Positions 1 through 9,228 of a stretch of DNA of 64,000 bases are shown here, piece after piece. The translations under genes and the position numbers were made by a program. The stretch is from Ruminococcus flavefaciens (lineage in GTDB: Bacteria; Bacillota; Clostridia; Oscillospirales; Ruminococcaceae). Positions within the stretch are counted from its first letter, which is position 1, and each line of letters starts with the position of its first letter. The notes beneath the pieces are model-generated. The model did no database searches, was not told the origin of the DNA, and saw only the letters and a list, made by a program, of their open reading frames with translations. The stretch is from contig JAMPIL010000001.1 in NCBI GenBank assembly GCA_023662725.1, positions 1,320,449 through 1,384,448 of the forward strand. The letters run 5' to 3'.

Positions 1-1
1 C

Positions 2-1771
2 TCGCTTGGTCCGGAGGAGCTTTTTCCGGTTCTCGAACGAATCTGCTCGCTCACATCTTTGCCTGTCATCGCAAAGCCGAATGCAGGTCTGCCCGATCCT
101 GTAACGAACGAATACAACGTCGGACCTGACGACTTTGCCGCAAGCGCACTGAAGCTCGCAGACGCAGGAGTTGCGATATTCGGAGGATGCTGCGGAACTA
201 CACCCGACCATATCCGTAAAATGACCGAAGCCCTTGCCGGAATCAAAAGGAAACAACGTAATATTACAAGAAAATCAGGGGTTTGTTCCGCTGTGAACTA
301 CGTTGAAATAAATCAGCCGAGGGTTATCGGCGAAAGAATAAATCCAACCGGAAAAAAACGCTTTAAAGAGGCTCTTCTTGCAAACGATATCGACTATATT
401 CTCGGTCAGGCTGTCGAGCAGATCCATGCCGGAGCTGAGATCCTCGATGTCAATGTCGGACTTCCCGGAATCGACGAAAAGTCCATGATGATAAACGCTG
501 TCAAGGCTATTCAGGGCATCTGCGATACTCCGCTCCAGCTCGATTCAACCATTCCCGAAGTCCTCGAAGCCGGGCTGCGTGTGTATAACGGAAAACCTAT
601 CGTCAACTCTGTAAACGGAGAGGACGAATCCCTTGAAGCTATTCTGCCGATCGTCAAAAAATATGGAGCAGCCGTTGTCGGTCTTGCTCTTGATAAAGGC
701 GGAATCCCCAAAACTGCGGGGGGAAGATTCGCTATCGCCGAAAAGATACTGAAAAGAGCAATGGACTACGGTATTCCCCGTGAGGACGTTTTTATCGACT
801 GCCTCACTCTTACCGCTTCCGCTGAACAGGACGGAGTTATGGAAACCCTTAACGCTCTTCACAGAGTTAAAACCGAACTCGGACTAAAAACAGTCCTTGG
901 CGTTTCAAACATATCCTTTGGTTTGCCGAACCGTGAGCTTATTACACGAACTTTCCTTACAATGGCGCTTCACAGCGGTCTTGATCTGCCGATTATAAAC
1001 CCTAACGTTGATTCGATAATCGGAGCGGTAAGAGCATATCGTCTCCTCGCAGGAATAGACCGTAATTCAACCGATTTCATAAGCGTTTACGCTCAGGACG
1101 GAGCTGCTCCGGCTGCTAAAACCTCGGTGTCGCCTGCACAGGATAAAGGAACTCCCGATTTAATATATGCAGTCGAAAACGGACTGAAAAACGACGCAGT
1201 CAAAGCTGCTGAAGAACTTCTCGGAAGCGTTGACGCTATGGAAATAATCAACGGATACCTTATTCCTGCTCTCGATTCAGCCGGAGCAAAATTTGAAAAA
1301 GGAAAAATATTCCTCCCACAGCTCATTCTCACTGCCGGAGCAGCTCAGGCTTGCTTTGAGGTAATAAAGCAGAAGCTCTCCGCAAGCGGCTCTGAAAGCG
1401 TTTCCAAGGGCAAGGTAGTTCTTGCAACGGTCCAGGGAGATATCCACGATATCGGCAAAAATATCGTTAAAGTTCTCCTCGAAAGCTACGGCTTTACGGT
1501 CATCGACCTCGGAAAAGACGTTGACCCGAAACTCGTTCTCGAAGCGGCAGTCAAGCATCAGGTGAAGCTGGTCGGACTTTCCGCACTGATGACGACAACT
1601 CTCGGCGCTATGGCTGACACGATTGCTCTCCTGAATAAGGAATACCCCGAATGTAAGACCGTTGTCGGCGGAGCTGTTTTAACGGAATCTTATGCAAAGC
1701 AGATAAACGCTGATTTTTACGCAAAGGACGCTAAACAGACGGTTGACATCGCTTCAAAATTACTGACATGA
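2..1771 (+). CDS. metH: Methionine synthase, B12-dependent (5' end missing)
   Basis: Transfers the methyl group of 5-methyltetrahydrofolate to homocysteine through cobalamin in the cytosol. The reading frame is open to the left edge (S-L-G-P-E-E-L before the first possible start at 59), so the N-terminus is cut off by the window. What remains is the end of the homocysteine-binding barrel with the zinc-site motif GGCCGTTP, then the pterin-binding domain (VIGERINPTGKK onward), then the cobalamin cap and Rossmann domain with GDIHDIGKNIV, which carries the His that ligates cobalt. It ends after the B12 domain without the AdoMet-binding activation domain, as is usual for the short MetH of clostridia. 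It is convergent with glyS and repeat copy A lies between them. Confidence 0.93.
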   Translation, partial: SLGPEELFPVLERICSLTSLPVIAKPNAGLPDPVTNEYNVGPDDFAASALKLADAGVAIFGGCCGTTPDHIRKMTEALAGIKRKQRNITRKSGVCSAVNYVEINQPRVIGERINPTGKKRFKEALLANDIDYILGQAVEQIHAGAEILDVNVGLPGIDEKSMMINAVKAIQGICDTPLQLDSTIPEVLEAGLRVYNGKPIVNSVNGEDESLEAILPIVKKYGAAVVGLALDKGGIPKTAGGRFAIAEKILKRAMDYGIPREDVFIDCLTLTASAEQDGVMETLNALHRVKTELGLKTVLGVSNISFGLPNRELITRTFLTMALHSGLDLPIINPNVDSIIGAVRAYRLLAGIDRNSTDFISVYAQDGAAPAAKTSVSPAQDKGTPDLIYAVENGLKNDAVKAAEELLGSVDAMEIINGYLIPALDSAGAKFEKGKIFLPQLILTAGAAQACFEVIKQKLSASGSESVSKGKVVLATVQGDIHDIGKNIVKVLLESYGFTVIDLGKDVDPKLVLEAAVKHQVKLVGLSALMTTTLGAMADTIALLNKEYPECKTVVGGAVLTESYAKQINADFYAKDAKQTVDIASKLLT

Positions 1772-1778
1772 TAAAAAT

Positions 1779-1900
1779 AAGGGGACGCTGTCCTCTAACC
1801 CCAGCCAAAGGGTTATACAACCCTTTGGAAACCCAGTATTAATAAAACAAAAATACCCCAAAATGGGGTATTTTGTTTTATCAGGGCAGAATGCCCATAG
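1779..1900 (+). repeat. Dispersed four-hairpin intergenic element, copy A
   Basis: The order is GGGGAC-GCT-GTCCTC hairpin, CCAAAGGG...CCCTTTGG hairpin, GGAAACCCAGTATTAAT linker, a long copy-specific hairpin (1842-1860 with 1864-1881, apex ACCCCA/TGGGGT) and GGGCA-GAA-TGCCC hairpin followed by ATAG. It lies between the convergent metH and glyS genes, where the long A/T-flanked hairpin could also stop transcription from both sides. Family members are at B to K below. Confidence 0.85.
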
Positions 1901-1995
1901 ATTGAACATTCCTTTTATACTCGCCTTATTTCTGATATGATATTATTTATTGGATATAATTCCGTGAATTAAAACAGTGTTGCAATCATAAATAG

Positions 1996-3402
1996 TTAAA
2001 ACGCCATTTTTGCTTCAAGATAAGCAACGAGGTCATCAATAGCAACACGCTCCTGCTGCATTGTATCACGGTCACGAACGGTCACGCAGTTGTCTTTTTC
2101 AAGAGTATCGAAGTCGTAAGTGATGCAGAAAGGAGTACCGATCTCGTCCTGACGGCGGTATCTCTTGCCGATAGTACCTGTTTCGTCGAAGTCAACCATG
2201 AACTTCTTGGAAAGCATCTCGTAAACTTCCTCTGCTTTTGGAGTAAGCTTCTTTACAAGCGGAAGAACTGCGCACTTGAACGGTGCAAGAGCCGGATGGA
2301 AATGCATAACGGTTCTTGTTTCTTTCTTCTCGTTGCCGTTTTTGTCAACGGATGTAAGCTCTTCCTCGTCGTAAGCTTCTGTAACGATAGAGAGGAAAAG
2401 TCTTTCAACGCCGAGCGAAGGCTCGATAACGTATGGGATGTATTTCTCGTTTGTTTCGGGATCGAAATATTCAAGAGATTTTCCGCTGGTGTTGATATGC
2501 TGTGTGAGGTCGTAATCGGTTCTGTCAGCTACACCCCAAAGCTCGCCCCAGCCGAATGGGAAGAGGTACTCGAAGTCTGTTGTAGCCTTTGAATAGAAGC
2601 AAAGCTCCTCTGCGGAATGGTCTCTGAGACGGATATTTTCTTCTTTGAGTCCAAGGCTGAGAAGGAAGTTCTTACAGAAGCTTCTCCAGTAGCTGAACCA
2701 TTCAAGGTCTGTTCCGGGCTTGCAGAAGAATTCAAGCTCCATCTGCTCAAATTCACGAACACGGAAGATAAAGTTTCCGGGAGTGATTTCGTTTCTGAAA
2801 GATTTTCCGACCTGAGCAACGCCGAAAGGAACCTTCTTACGAGTAGTTCTCTGGATATTTGCAAAGTTTACGAAAATACCCTGAGCTGTCTCCGGACGGA
2901 GATAAAGTTCGGATTTACTGTCCTCGGTAACGCCCTGAAAGGTCTTGAACATAAGGTTGAACTGACGGATATCGGTGAAATTATGCTTTCCGCAGTTCGG
3001 GCAGGCAATTTCATGTTCTTTTATATAGTCCATCATCTGCTCGTTAGTCCAGCCGGCAACGTTAGTTCCGTCGAAATCCTCGATAAGATTGTCTGCACGG
3101 TGACGTGTTTTACATTCCTTACAGTCCATAAGAGGATCGGAGAATCCGCCGATATGTCCGGAAGCCACCCATGTCTGGGGGTTCATAAGGATAGCGCTGT
3201 CAAGACCAACGTTATACTTGTTTTCCTGAACGAATTTTTTCAGCCATGCTTTTTTTATATTGTTTTTCAGCTCAACTCCAAGAGGACCGTAGTCCCATGT
3301 ATTGGCAAGACCGCCGTAAATTTCAGAGCCGGGATATACAAAACCCTTGGATTTACAAAGGTCAACAATTTTGTCCATTACTTTTTCATTATTTTTCAGC
3401 AT
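1996..3402 (-). CDS. glyS: Glycyl-tRNA synthetase, alpha2 type
   Basis: Charges tRNA-Gly with glycine in the cytosol. The 468-residue protein is the single-chain dimeric form also found in eukaryotes (GlyQS), not the separate alpha and beta chains. Class II motifs are visible: an N-terminal [16 protein letters not shown] entry with the DYGPLG signature, FRNEITP (motif 2), the [10 protein letters not shown] segment, and a motif 3 region with [10 protein letters not shown]; the C-terminal anticodon domain contains [16 protein letters not shown]. Zinc-like cysteine pairs occur at CKEC and CPNC. A TTGACA-17-TACAAT promoter lies upstream and the start has a GAGG-type ribosome site. Convergent with metH. 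Confidence 0.96.
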   Translation of the reverse strand: MLKNNEKVMDKIVDLCKSKGFVYPGSEIYGGLANTWDYGPLGVELKNNIKKAWLKKFVQENKYNVGLDSAILMNPQTWVASGHIGGFSDPLMDCKECKTRHRADNLIEDFDGTNVAGWTNEQMMDYIKEHEIACPNCGKHNFTDIRQFNLMFKTFQGVTEDSKSELYLRPETAQGIFVNFANIQRTTRKKVPFGVAQVGKSFRNEITPGNFIFRVREFEQMELEFFCKPGTDLEWFSYWRSFCKNFLLSLGLKEENIRLRDHSAEELCFYSKATTDFEYLFPFGWGELWGVADRTDYDLTQHINTSGKSLEYFDPETNEKYIPYVIEPSLGVERLFLSIVTEAYDEEELTSVDKNGNEKKETRTVMHFHPALAPFKCAVLPLVKKLTPKAEEVYEMLSKKFMVDFDETGTIGKRYRRQDEIGTPFCITYDFDTLEKDNCVTVRDRDTMQQERVAIDDLVAYLEAKMAF

Positions 3403-3436
3403 TTTTATTTACCTCATTTCAATGATGCTATCTATT

Positions 3437-3465
3437 ATTGTACGTTATATTACATAAAATGTCAA
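3437..3465 (-). promoter_or_regulatory. Promoter of glyS
   Basis: Minus strand -35 TTGACA (3465-3460), 17-base spacer and -10 TACAAT (3442-3437), 35 bases before the glyS start. It diverges from the purB promoter, with repeat copy B between the two. Confidence 0.75.
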
Positions 3466-3482
3466 GTGCCTGAAAAAGTTTT

Positions 3483-3720
3483 TTCACAGCGGCAGTTTTT
3501 GATCCTATTTGCATTAATAGGCGAACTTTTTTTCTTTTACTTCTTACCAAAGAGGATTCCCTTTTGGGCATACTCCATAATTATTTCAAATTCCCTTTAC
3601 GGGGATTTGAAATAATTAATTGTGGGTTTCCAAAGGGGTGATTACCCCTTTGGCAGGGGGTAAGGGGGGGACAGCGTCTCCCTTATCAACGCAAATAGAA
3701 TCAAAAACCGCCGTTATGAA
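3483..3720 (-). repeat. Dispersed four-hairpin element, copy B, inside a 30-base inverted repeat
   Basis: The core (about 3560-3686) is in reverse orientation and contains all four hairpins; the copy-specific stem is about 3579-3620 (TAATTATTTCAAATTCCC arm). Uniquely here the core is bracketed by an imperfect inverted repeat: 3483-3512 and 3691-3720 match at 26 of 30 positions and all four differences are transitions. The 410-base gap between divergent glyS and purB is filled by this element and the two promoters. Confidence 0.85.
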
Positions 3721-3737
3721 ATAACGTTTTCATACAA

Positions 3738-3766
3738 TTGACATATTAAGATAAAAATGGTATAAT
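3738..3766 (+). promoter_or_regulatory. Promoter of purB
   Basis: TTGACA (3738-3743), 17-base spacer, TATAAT (3761-3766), followed by the ribosome site AAAGGAG before the purB start. Confidence 0.8.
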
Positions 3767-3812
3767 CATAATGAAATAATGTGCTCTGCGCACGATAAAG
3801 GAGATTTTAATA

Positions 3813-5252
3813 ATGAGTAAGAATATCAACAGCTATGAAAGTCCGTTCTGTACACGTTACGCAAGCGAGGAAATGCAGTATATTTTCTCTGCCGATAAAA
3901 AATTCACAACATGGAGAAAGCTTTGGGTAGCGCTTGCAAGAGCTGAAATGAAGCTTGGTCTGCCCGTTACGGAAGCTCAGGTAAAACAGCTTGAAGAGCA
4001 TATAAACGATATCGACTACGAAGTTGCCGAGGCTCGTGAAAAGGTATGCCGCCACGACGTTATGTCCCACGTTTATGCTTACGGACAAGTTTGCCCCGAG
4101 GCTGCCGGAATTATTCATCTCGGAGCAACTTCCTGCTACGTTGGCGACAACACTGACGTTATCATCATGCGCGACGCTCTTGAAGTCGTAAAAAGAAAGC
4201 TTGTAAACGTCATGAACAATCTCGCAAAATTTGCCGATGAATACAAGAATATGCCATGTCTTGCATACACTCATCTCCAGCCGGCTCAGCTCACTACTGT
4301 AGGCAAAAGAGCAACGCTCTGGCTCAACGAACTCCTTATGGATTTTAACGACCTTGAATACAGAATTTCTACACTCAAGCTCCTCGGTTCTAAGGGAACA
4401 ACGGGAACTCAGGCTTCGTTCATGGAACTTTTCGAGGGCGATACTGACAAAATAAAACAGCTTGAAAAAATGATCGCAGAGGAAATGGGATTCGACAGCG
4501 TTGTTCCTGTTTCCGGACAAACTTACTCACGCAAAATAGATTCACAGGTTCTTGCCGTTCTCAGCGGAATCGCTCAGTCTTGCAGCAAGTTCTCCAACGA
4601 TATGAGAATCCTCCAGAGCTTCAAGGAAATGGAAGAACCTCGTGAAAAGAAGCAGATAGGTTCTTCCGCTATGGCTTACAAGAGAAATCCCATGAGATGC
4701 GAGAGAATCACTTCCCTTGCAAGATACGTCATGATAGACAGCCTTAACCCTGCATTCACAGCCGGAACACAGTGGTTCGAAAGAACTCTCGACGACTCCG
4801 CAAACAAGAGAATCTCCGTTGCAGAGGCCTTCCTCGGAGTTGACGCTATCCTCAACATCATGATGAACGTTACCGACGGTCTTGTCGTATATCCTGAGAT
4901 CATCCGCAGACGTGTTATGGCGGAGCTTCCTTTCATGGCAAGCGAAAATATCATGATGGACGCCGTTAAGAAGGGCGGAAACCGTCAGGAACTTCACGAC
5001 AGGATCATGGATTACTCAATGATGGCAGGCGAACAGGTCAAGGTTTACGGCAAGGACAACAACCTTTGCGAACTTATCGAAGCTGACCCCATGTTCATGG
5101 TCACAAAGGAAGAACTTGACGCTGTTCTCAAGCCTGAAAACTATACAGGAAGAAGCTCCCAGCAGGTTGACGAGTTCCTCAGCGAATGCATCAATCCTAT
5201 CCTTGAGGCAAATAAGGATGTTCTCGGCGAAAACTTTGAGATGAAGAACTAA
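3813..5252 (+). CDS. purB: Adenylosuccinate lyase
   Basis: Cleaves SAICAR to AICAR and adenylosuccinate to AMP, releasing fumarate, in purine synthesis. The 479-residue protein belongs to the fumarase/aspartase superfamily. The signature loop GSSAMAYKRNPMRCE is present near residue 285, and the catalytic histidine regions HDVMSH and TSCYVGDNTD/THLQPAQ are seen earlier. The start has AAGGAG nine bases upstream and its own promoter at 3738. It stands alone rather than in a purine operon; rimM-trmD follow after a 91-base gap with no obvious terminator. Confidence 0.96.
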   Translation: MSKNINSYESPFCTRYASEEMQYIFSADKKFTTWRKLWVALARAEMKLGLPVTEAQVKQLEEHINDIDYEVAEAREKVCRHDVMSHVYAYGQVCPEAAGIIHLGATSCYVGDNTDVIIMRDALEVVKRKLVNVMNNLAKFADEYKNMPCLAYTHLQPAQLTTVGKRATLWLNELLMDFNDLEYRISTLKLLGSKGTTGTQASFMELFEGDTDKIKQLEKMIAEEMGFDSVVPVSGQTYSRKIDSQVLAVLSGIAQSCSKFSNDMRILQSFKEMEEPREKKQIGSSAMAYKRNPMRCERITSLARYVMIDSLNPAFTAGTQWFERTLDDSANKRISVAEAFLGVDAILNIMMNVTDGLVVYPEIIRRRVMAELPFMASENIMMDAVKKGGNRQELHDRIMDYSMMAGEQVKVYGKDNNLCELIEADPMFMVTKEELDAVLKPENYTGRSSQQVDEFLSECINPILEANKDVLGENFEMKN

Positions 5253-5343
5253 AGATAAAGCCTATGGTTATGAATATACTTGCATACTTTTGGTACTGGG
5301 TTTTATTGCAATAAAGTGAGTGGAATTTTAAAAGGAGATCAGA

Positions 5344-5847
5344 ATGAAAAAACAATATCTCGAAGCCGGAAAAATAGTCACTACACACGGAATAAAAGGC
5401 GAAGTAAAAATCATGCCCTACACAGACTATCCGGAGCTTCTTTGCGAATTTGACAGGCTCTTTTTAGGAAAAAATCACGAGGAAATAATAGTCGAGCGTT
5501 CCCGTGTTTCCAAAAATATGATAATTGCAAAGCTGGAGGAATACGATACTCCCGAATCTTCCGAAAAGCTCCGCAACAAAATCCTGTATATGCATCGTGA
5601 CGACCTTGAACTTGACGAGGACACCTACTTCATTCAGGATCTAATAGGACTCGAGGTTTCCGACGCTGATTCAGGATTTGTCTACGGAAAAATCATCGAC
5701 GTTATGCAGACCGGAGCTAACGATGTATATGTCATTCAGGGAAAAGACAGAGAATATCTCGTTCCGGCAATTCCCGAAGTTGTTATCTCTACCGATATTG
5801 ACGAAAATACCATGACTATCCGTCCGCTGGAGGGACTTTTTGAATGA
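5344..5847 (+). CDS. rimM: Ribosome maturation factor RimM
   Basis: Binds ribosomal protein S19 and helps mature the 30S head. The 167 residues show the N-terminal RimM barrel beginning GKIVTTHGIKGEVKI and the C-terminal PRC-barrel with YFIQDLIGLEV and YLVPAIPEVV. The ribosome site AAAGGAG is seven bases before the ATG. The stop overlaps the trmD start by four bases (ATGA), so the two are translationally coupled. The usual upstream partners rpsP and the KH-domain gene are missing here; purB takes their place. Confidence 0.94.
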   Translation: MKKQYLEAGKIVTTHGIKGEVKIMPYTDYPELLCEFDRLFLGKNHEEIIVERSRVSKNMIIAKLEEYDTPESSEKLRNKILYMHRDDLELDEDTYFIQDLIGLEVSDADSGFVYGKIIDVMQTGANDVYVIQGKDREYLVPAIPEVVISTDIDENTMTIRPLEGLFE

Positions 5848-6536
5848 AAATAGAAATCATGACTCTCTTCCCCGAAATGTGTGAAGCCGTACTCGGCGAA
5901 AGCATTGTCGGAAGAGCCAGAAAAGCCGGAAAAATCGAGCTTAACTGCCGTCAGATACGGGAATATACTCAGGATAAACACCGCCGTGTTGACGATACTC
6001 CCTACGGCGGAGGCATGGGAATGGTTATGCAGTGCGAACCGATATACAACTGCTACAAGGCTGTTTGTGACGAAATGGGAGCGAAGCCGCATACTATATA
6101 TATGTCGCCGAAAGGAAAAATTTTCGATCAGCAAAAAGCAATCGAACTTGCCGGAATGGAAAATATCCTCATAATCTGCGGTCACTACGAGGGCGTAGAT
6201 CAACGTATTATCGATAAAATCGTGGACGAGGAAATCTCTATCGGCGACTATGTTCTTACCGGCGGAGAGATCCCTGCTATGGCTGTTGCGGACGCTGTTG
6301 CAAGAATGTGTCCGGGAGTTTTATCCGATGAGATATGCTTCACGGACGAAAGCATTTACAGCGGTCTGCTTGAATATCCTCAGTATACACGTCCCGAAGT
6401 ATGGGAAAATATGGCTGTTCCGCCTGTACTTTTATCAGGTCATCACAAAAATATCGAAAAATGGCGTCACGAACAAAGCCTTGAAATAACCGCACAGCGC
6501 AGACCTGACCTTCTGGAAAAATATAATAAAAAATAA
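5844..6536 (+). CDS. trmD: tRNA (guanine37-N1)-methyltransferase
   Basis: Methylates G37 next to the anticodon of tRNAs reading CNN codons, preventing frameshifts. The 230 residues contain the trefoil-knot SPOUT fold: MTLFPEM at the start, DDTPYGGGMGMVMQ, the knot segment IICGHYEGVDQRI and the EISIGDYVLTGGE loop that binds AdoMet. The C-terminal part has LEYPQYTRP and LLSGHH. It overlaps rimM by four bases and is followed by a 330-base AT-rich gap. Confidence 0.95.
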   Translation: MKIEIMTLFPEMCEAVLGESIVGRARKAGKIELNCRQIREYTQDKHRRVDDTPYGGGMGMVMQCEPIYNCYKAVCDEMGAKPHTIYMSPKGKIFDQQKAIELAGMENILIICGHYEGVDQRIIDKIVDEEISIGDYVLTGGEIPAMAVADAVARMCPGVLSDEICFTDESIYSGLLEYPQYTRPEVWENMAVPPVLLSGHHKNIEKWRHEQSLEITAQRRPDLLEKYNKK

Positions 6537-6763
6537 CCTTTTTAAAGTTTATTCTACCGTTTTTATACTTTAAGTATACATTGCATTATAATTTCCATTT
6601 AGACGAATTAACCATATTATAACACCGTTTATTATATATTTTCAACAATTACTATCAACATTATTTTGTAGTGATAATTAACAAGCAAATAAGATTTTTT
6701 AAGCCGGGATTTAATCTAAATGTAGAATTTATTAAAATGCAGGGATTTGTAGCAAAAAATCCA

Positions 6764-6792
6764 TTGACTATACAAAAATTTGAATGTATAAT
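6764..6792 (+). promoter_or_regulatory. Promoter of the HPr gene
   Basis: TTGACT (6764-6769), 17-base spacer, TATAAT (6787-6792). The rest of the 330-base gap 6537-6866 is AT-rich and I see no gene or strong hairpin in it; the transcript would have an untranslated leader of about 70 bases. Confidence 0.7.
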
Positions 6793-6866
6793 GAGTACAG
6801 CAATTGAAATAAATTTGCAGCTTGACGGCAAGGCTGTCGAGATTACAGAGAATAGGAGAGTTGTAT

Positions 6867-7139
6867 ATGTTTGTAAGAGAAGTAATGGTTAAGAATCAGG
6901 TTGGACTTCACGCAAGACCTGCAACCTTCTTTATTCAGAAGGCTAATGAATTCAAATCATCTATCTGGATTGAAAAAGAAGAACGCAGAGTGAATGCAAA
7001 GAGCTTGCTTGGTATTCTTTCACTTGGTATTGTAGGCGGAACTAACGTTAAGGTTATCGCTGACGGTGCTGACGAAAAGGCTGCTGTAGACGCACTTATT
7101 GAGCTTGTAGACAGCGGTTTCAGTGAGGAAAGCAGATAA
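6867..7139 (+). CDS. ptsH: Phosphocarrier protein HPr
   Basis: Small phosphocarrier of the sugar phosphotransferase system, or a regulatory HPr/Crh-type protein in species with few PTS permeases. The 90 residues start at the ATG that follows AGGAG at 6854; an earlier in-frame ATG at 6822 has no ribosome site. The active-site histidine falls exactly at position 15 in GLHARPA, and the regulatory serine exactly at 46 in NAKSLLG, so phosphorylation by both enzyme I and HPr kinase is possible. It is monocistronic, with its own promoter and a strong terminator. No enzyme I or permease genes are in the window. Confidence 0.92.
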   Translation: MFVREVMVKNQVGLHARPATFFIQKANEFKSSIWIEKEERRVNAKSLLGILSLGIVGGTNVKVIADGADEKAAVDALIELVDSGFSEESR

Positions 7140-7157
7140 TTTTACTTAAATGCAGTT

Positions 7158-7190
7158 GGGGCGTTACTTAAATGTAACGCCCGATTTTGT
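7158..7190 (+). terminator. Rho-independent terminator between HPr and spoIVB
   Basis: GGGCGTTAC/GTAACGCCC nine-base stem with a short loop, followed by a T-rich run. It lies between convergent genes. Confidence 0.85.
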
Positions 7191-7209
7191 TTTATTCTAT
7201 TTTATTCAG

Positions 7210-8439
7210 CTATCCCTCAAGATATTCCGCCATGTTTTCGGCAAATATCGCATAACCCCGTGTCGGATCGGCTACAAATACATGAGTTACCGCTCCGATA
7301 AGCTTTCCGCCCTGTATTATAGGACTTCCGCTCATGCCTTGAATTATACCTCCGGCAGCTTCGATAAGACGTTTGTCCGTTATGCGTATAACCATATTTC
7401 TGGAATAATCATCGCTGTTGAAATCAACGCTTTCTATCTCTATCGAGTATTTTTCAGGAGTGCAGCCGGAAATTGTCGTATAAATTTCAGCTTTTCCCGT
7501 CGTTATTTCCTGACGATAACCCATTGTGAATTCCTCGGCATTTTCACACAACTCCTTAACAGCCTCGTCCGTTAGATTTCCGTAAATTCCGCAGTTGTTG
7601 TTTCGGTTAAGGGTACCGTAGGCGTTGCCTTTCCTGAAACATCCACGAAGCTCTCCGGGGATTCCTTTTTCACCCCTTTTAGCCTCAATTATTTCAACAG
7701 GTACAGCTTCTCCGCTGTATAAAGGTACAAGTTCTCCGGTATCAGCATCGCATATAGGATGTCCAAGACCGGCAAATTCTCCGGTTTTTTTGTTGATAAA
7801 GGTTACTGTTCCGATCCCTGCAACACTGTCACGAACCCACATTCCTCCACGCCACATATTAGTCTTTTTGGAGAAAACCGGCTCAAGCGTTATCGTGAAT
7901 TCGCTGCCTTCCCTTTCGGCAGTGATCTCTATACCCTTTCCCTCGCTTTCAGCTATTAGCTCCTGAAGCCTGCTGTTGGATACTATCGGTTCTTTGTTAA
8001 CAGCTTTTATAACATCGCCGACCTGTATTCCCGCATTTTCAGCCGGACATATAGTCCGTCCGCTTTCATCAAGAACAGCGCCAAGCTCTGTGACCATAAC
8101 GCCGTCCATAAGAAGCTTTATCCCGAACGGATTTCCTCCGACGGCAAGAACAGGCGCTTCTGCTTCACGAACCTGAACGTTTTTAACCGGAATTGCTCCG
8201 AAAAGCGAAAGCGTAACCTGATCCGAATGCGGAAACACACTCGCTGTCTGAACGACGGAATCCGAATCAGCCAAGCAGCTTATTTCCGGATATTCGGCAA
8301 TTCTAAGCTCCGCCGACGGTTCTTTGGTTATTACCGCAGGAAGCTTTGAGGAATAATATCCGGCAGCCGAGAATAAACAAACAAATGCAGCAGATAATAC
8401 TGCCGCAGTTGACTTGATAATTTTTCTTTTCAAATGCAT
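7210..8439 (-). CDS. spoIVB: Stage IV sporulation protein B, S55 serine protease
   Basis: Secreted from the forespore to trigger processing of pro-sigma-K in the mother cell during endospore formation. The 409 residues begin with a signal anchor (KIIKSTAAVLSAAFVCLFSA), followed by a PDZ domain around residues 115-180 (NAGIQVGDVIKAVN) and the S55 protease domain with FAGLGHPICD (catalytic His) and QGMSGSPIIQ (catalytic Ser). The length is close to the Bacillus protein (about 425). In other clostridia spo0A usually follows; here it does not. Presence of this gene indicates a sporulating lineage. Confidence 0.93.
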   Translation of the reverse strand: MHLKRKIIKSTAAVLSAAFVCLFSAAGYYSSKLPAVITKEPSAELRIAEYPEISCLADSDSVVQTASVFPHSDQVTLSLFGAIPVKNVQVREAEAPVLAVGGNPFGIKLLMDGVMVTELGAVLDESGRTICPAENAGIQVGDVIKAVNKEPIVSNSRLQELIAESEGKGIEITAEREGSEFTITLEPVFSKKTNMWRGGMWVRDSVAGIGTVTFINKKTGEFAGLGHPICDADTGELVPLYSGEAVPVEIIEAKRGEKGIPGELRGCFRKGNAYGTLNRNNNCGIYGNLTDEAVKELCENAEEFTMGYRQEITTGKAEIYTTISGCTPEKYSIEIESVDFNSDDYSRNMVIRITDKRLIEAAGGIIQGMSGSPIIQGGKLIGAVTHVFVADPTRGYAIFAENMAEYLEG

Positions 8440-8570
8440 TTTATAATTCCTTTCTCTGGAATGAGGGATTTTCCCTCAAATTTATTATACATCAAAGCAT
8501 GAACTTTATTATTGAAAATATGTACCGCTGATTCCATGTAAAACAGCGGTATTATTGGGAGAATATGCTT

Positions 8571-9104
8571 ATGAAAAATAAAAAACAGCAATTTTCAAAA
8601 CAAAAATCTTCAATGACCGCTGCTAAAATAATTCTTATCGTTTCAACGGCTACTTACCCGATTTTTATGGTCATGATGACGGGCGCAGGTCTTATCAGCA
8701 ATAAAGCAAGCTACGGTTCGATAATATCAGGATACGGAACAAAGCTAATTATTTCCGGTTCTCTCATGACCGCCGCCGCCATTCTTTGTCTTTTCAGAAA
8801 AAGCCTTCCGAATCTTATTGCGCCATTTCTTTCGTCAGCAGGTTTCGCTTTATGTATGACCATGACTTATCGTCTTATCAGACACGCCGAATCTGCCGGA
8901 TGGACCGGAACCGGAAAATATGAAAATCTCCTCGTAAGCGATATGTACAGGGAAAGACTCATTCCCACAGCTGCGCCTTTCCTGCTGACGCTGGCGATCT
9001 CGATCATTCAATTCTTCTCCTATGACGCTTGTGAGGAAAGACGGATACGGAAAAAACTCCGAAAAGATAAAGAAAACGCTCCCGCTCCTCCTATTATTGA
9101 TTAA
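8571..9104 (+). CDS. Hypothetical membrane protein
   Basis: I do not recognise this family. The 177-residue protein has a basic N-terminus (MKNKKQQ), about four hydrophobic segments (near residues 16-40, 55-75, 82-100 and 125-148) and a very basic cytoplasmic tail ending in a proline stretch. The start at 8571 is preferred over an in-frame ATG at 8565 because GGGAG lies eight bases before it and too close to the other. It is divergent from spoIVB and precedes the leuA T-box; nothing links it to either function. A perfect 7-base inverted repeat (ACCGCTG/CAGCGGT, 8523-8549) sits just before it. Confidence 0.7.
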   Translation: MKNKKQQFSKQKSSMTAAKIILIVSTATYPIFMVMMTGAGLISNKASYGSIISGYGTKLIISGSLMTAAAILCLFRKSLPNLIAPFLSSAGFALCMTMTYRLIRHAESAGWTGTGKYENLLVSDMYRERLIPTAAPFLLTLAISIIQFFSYDACEERRIRKKLRKDKENAPAPPIID

Positions 9105-9179
9105 AAATCACTTTAATAATATTGTGATTCACTATCGCATATTGTATGCGAAAAATTATGAAAAATTTTTCAAAAACAC

Positions 9180-9208
9180 TTGACAAATACTGAAACGCAC
9201 TGTATAAT
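9180..9208 (+). promoter_or_regulatory. Promoter of the leuA T-box transcript
   Basis: TTGACA (9180-9185), 17-base spacer, TATAAT (9203-9208), about 20 bases before the T-box stem I. Confidence 0.85.
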
Positions 9209-9228
9209 GTAATTATTAACTTACAAAT

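Noticed and set aside
2617-3615. Long open frame (about 330 codons) on the plus strand antisense to glyS
   Set aside because: The opposite strand encodes an unmistakable glycyl-tRNA synthetase over the same span; the antisense protein is Phe/Cys-rich without recognisable motifs, and the frame runs on through the glyS promoter and repeat B.
3807-4520. Open frame of 237 codons antisense to purB
   Set aside because: purB motifs are complete on the plus strand; codon bias of purB creates long open antisense frames throughout this window.
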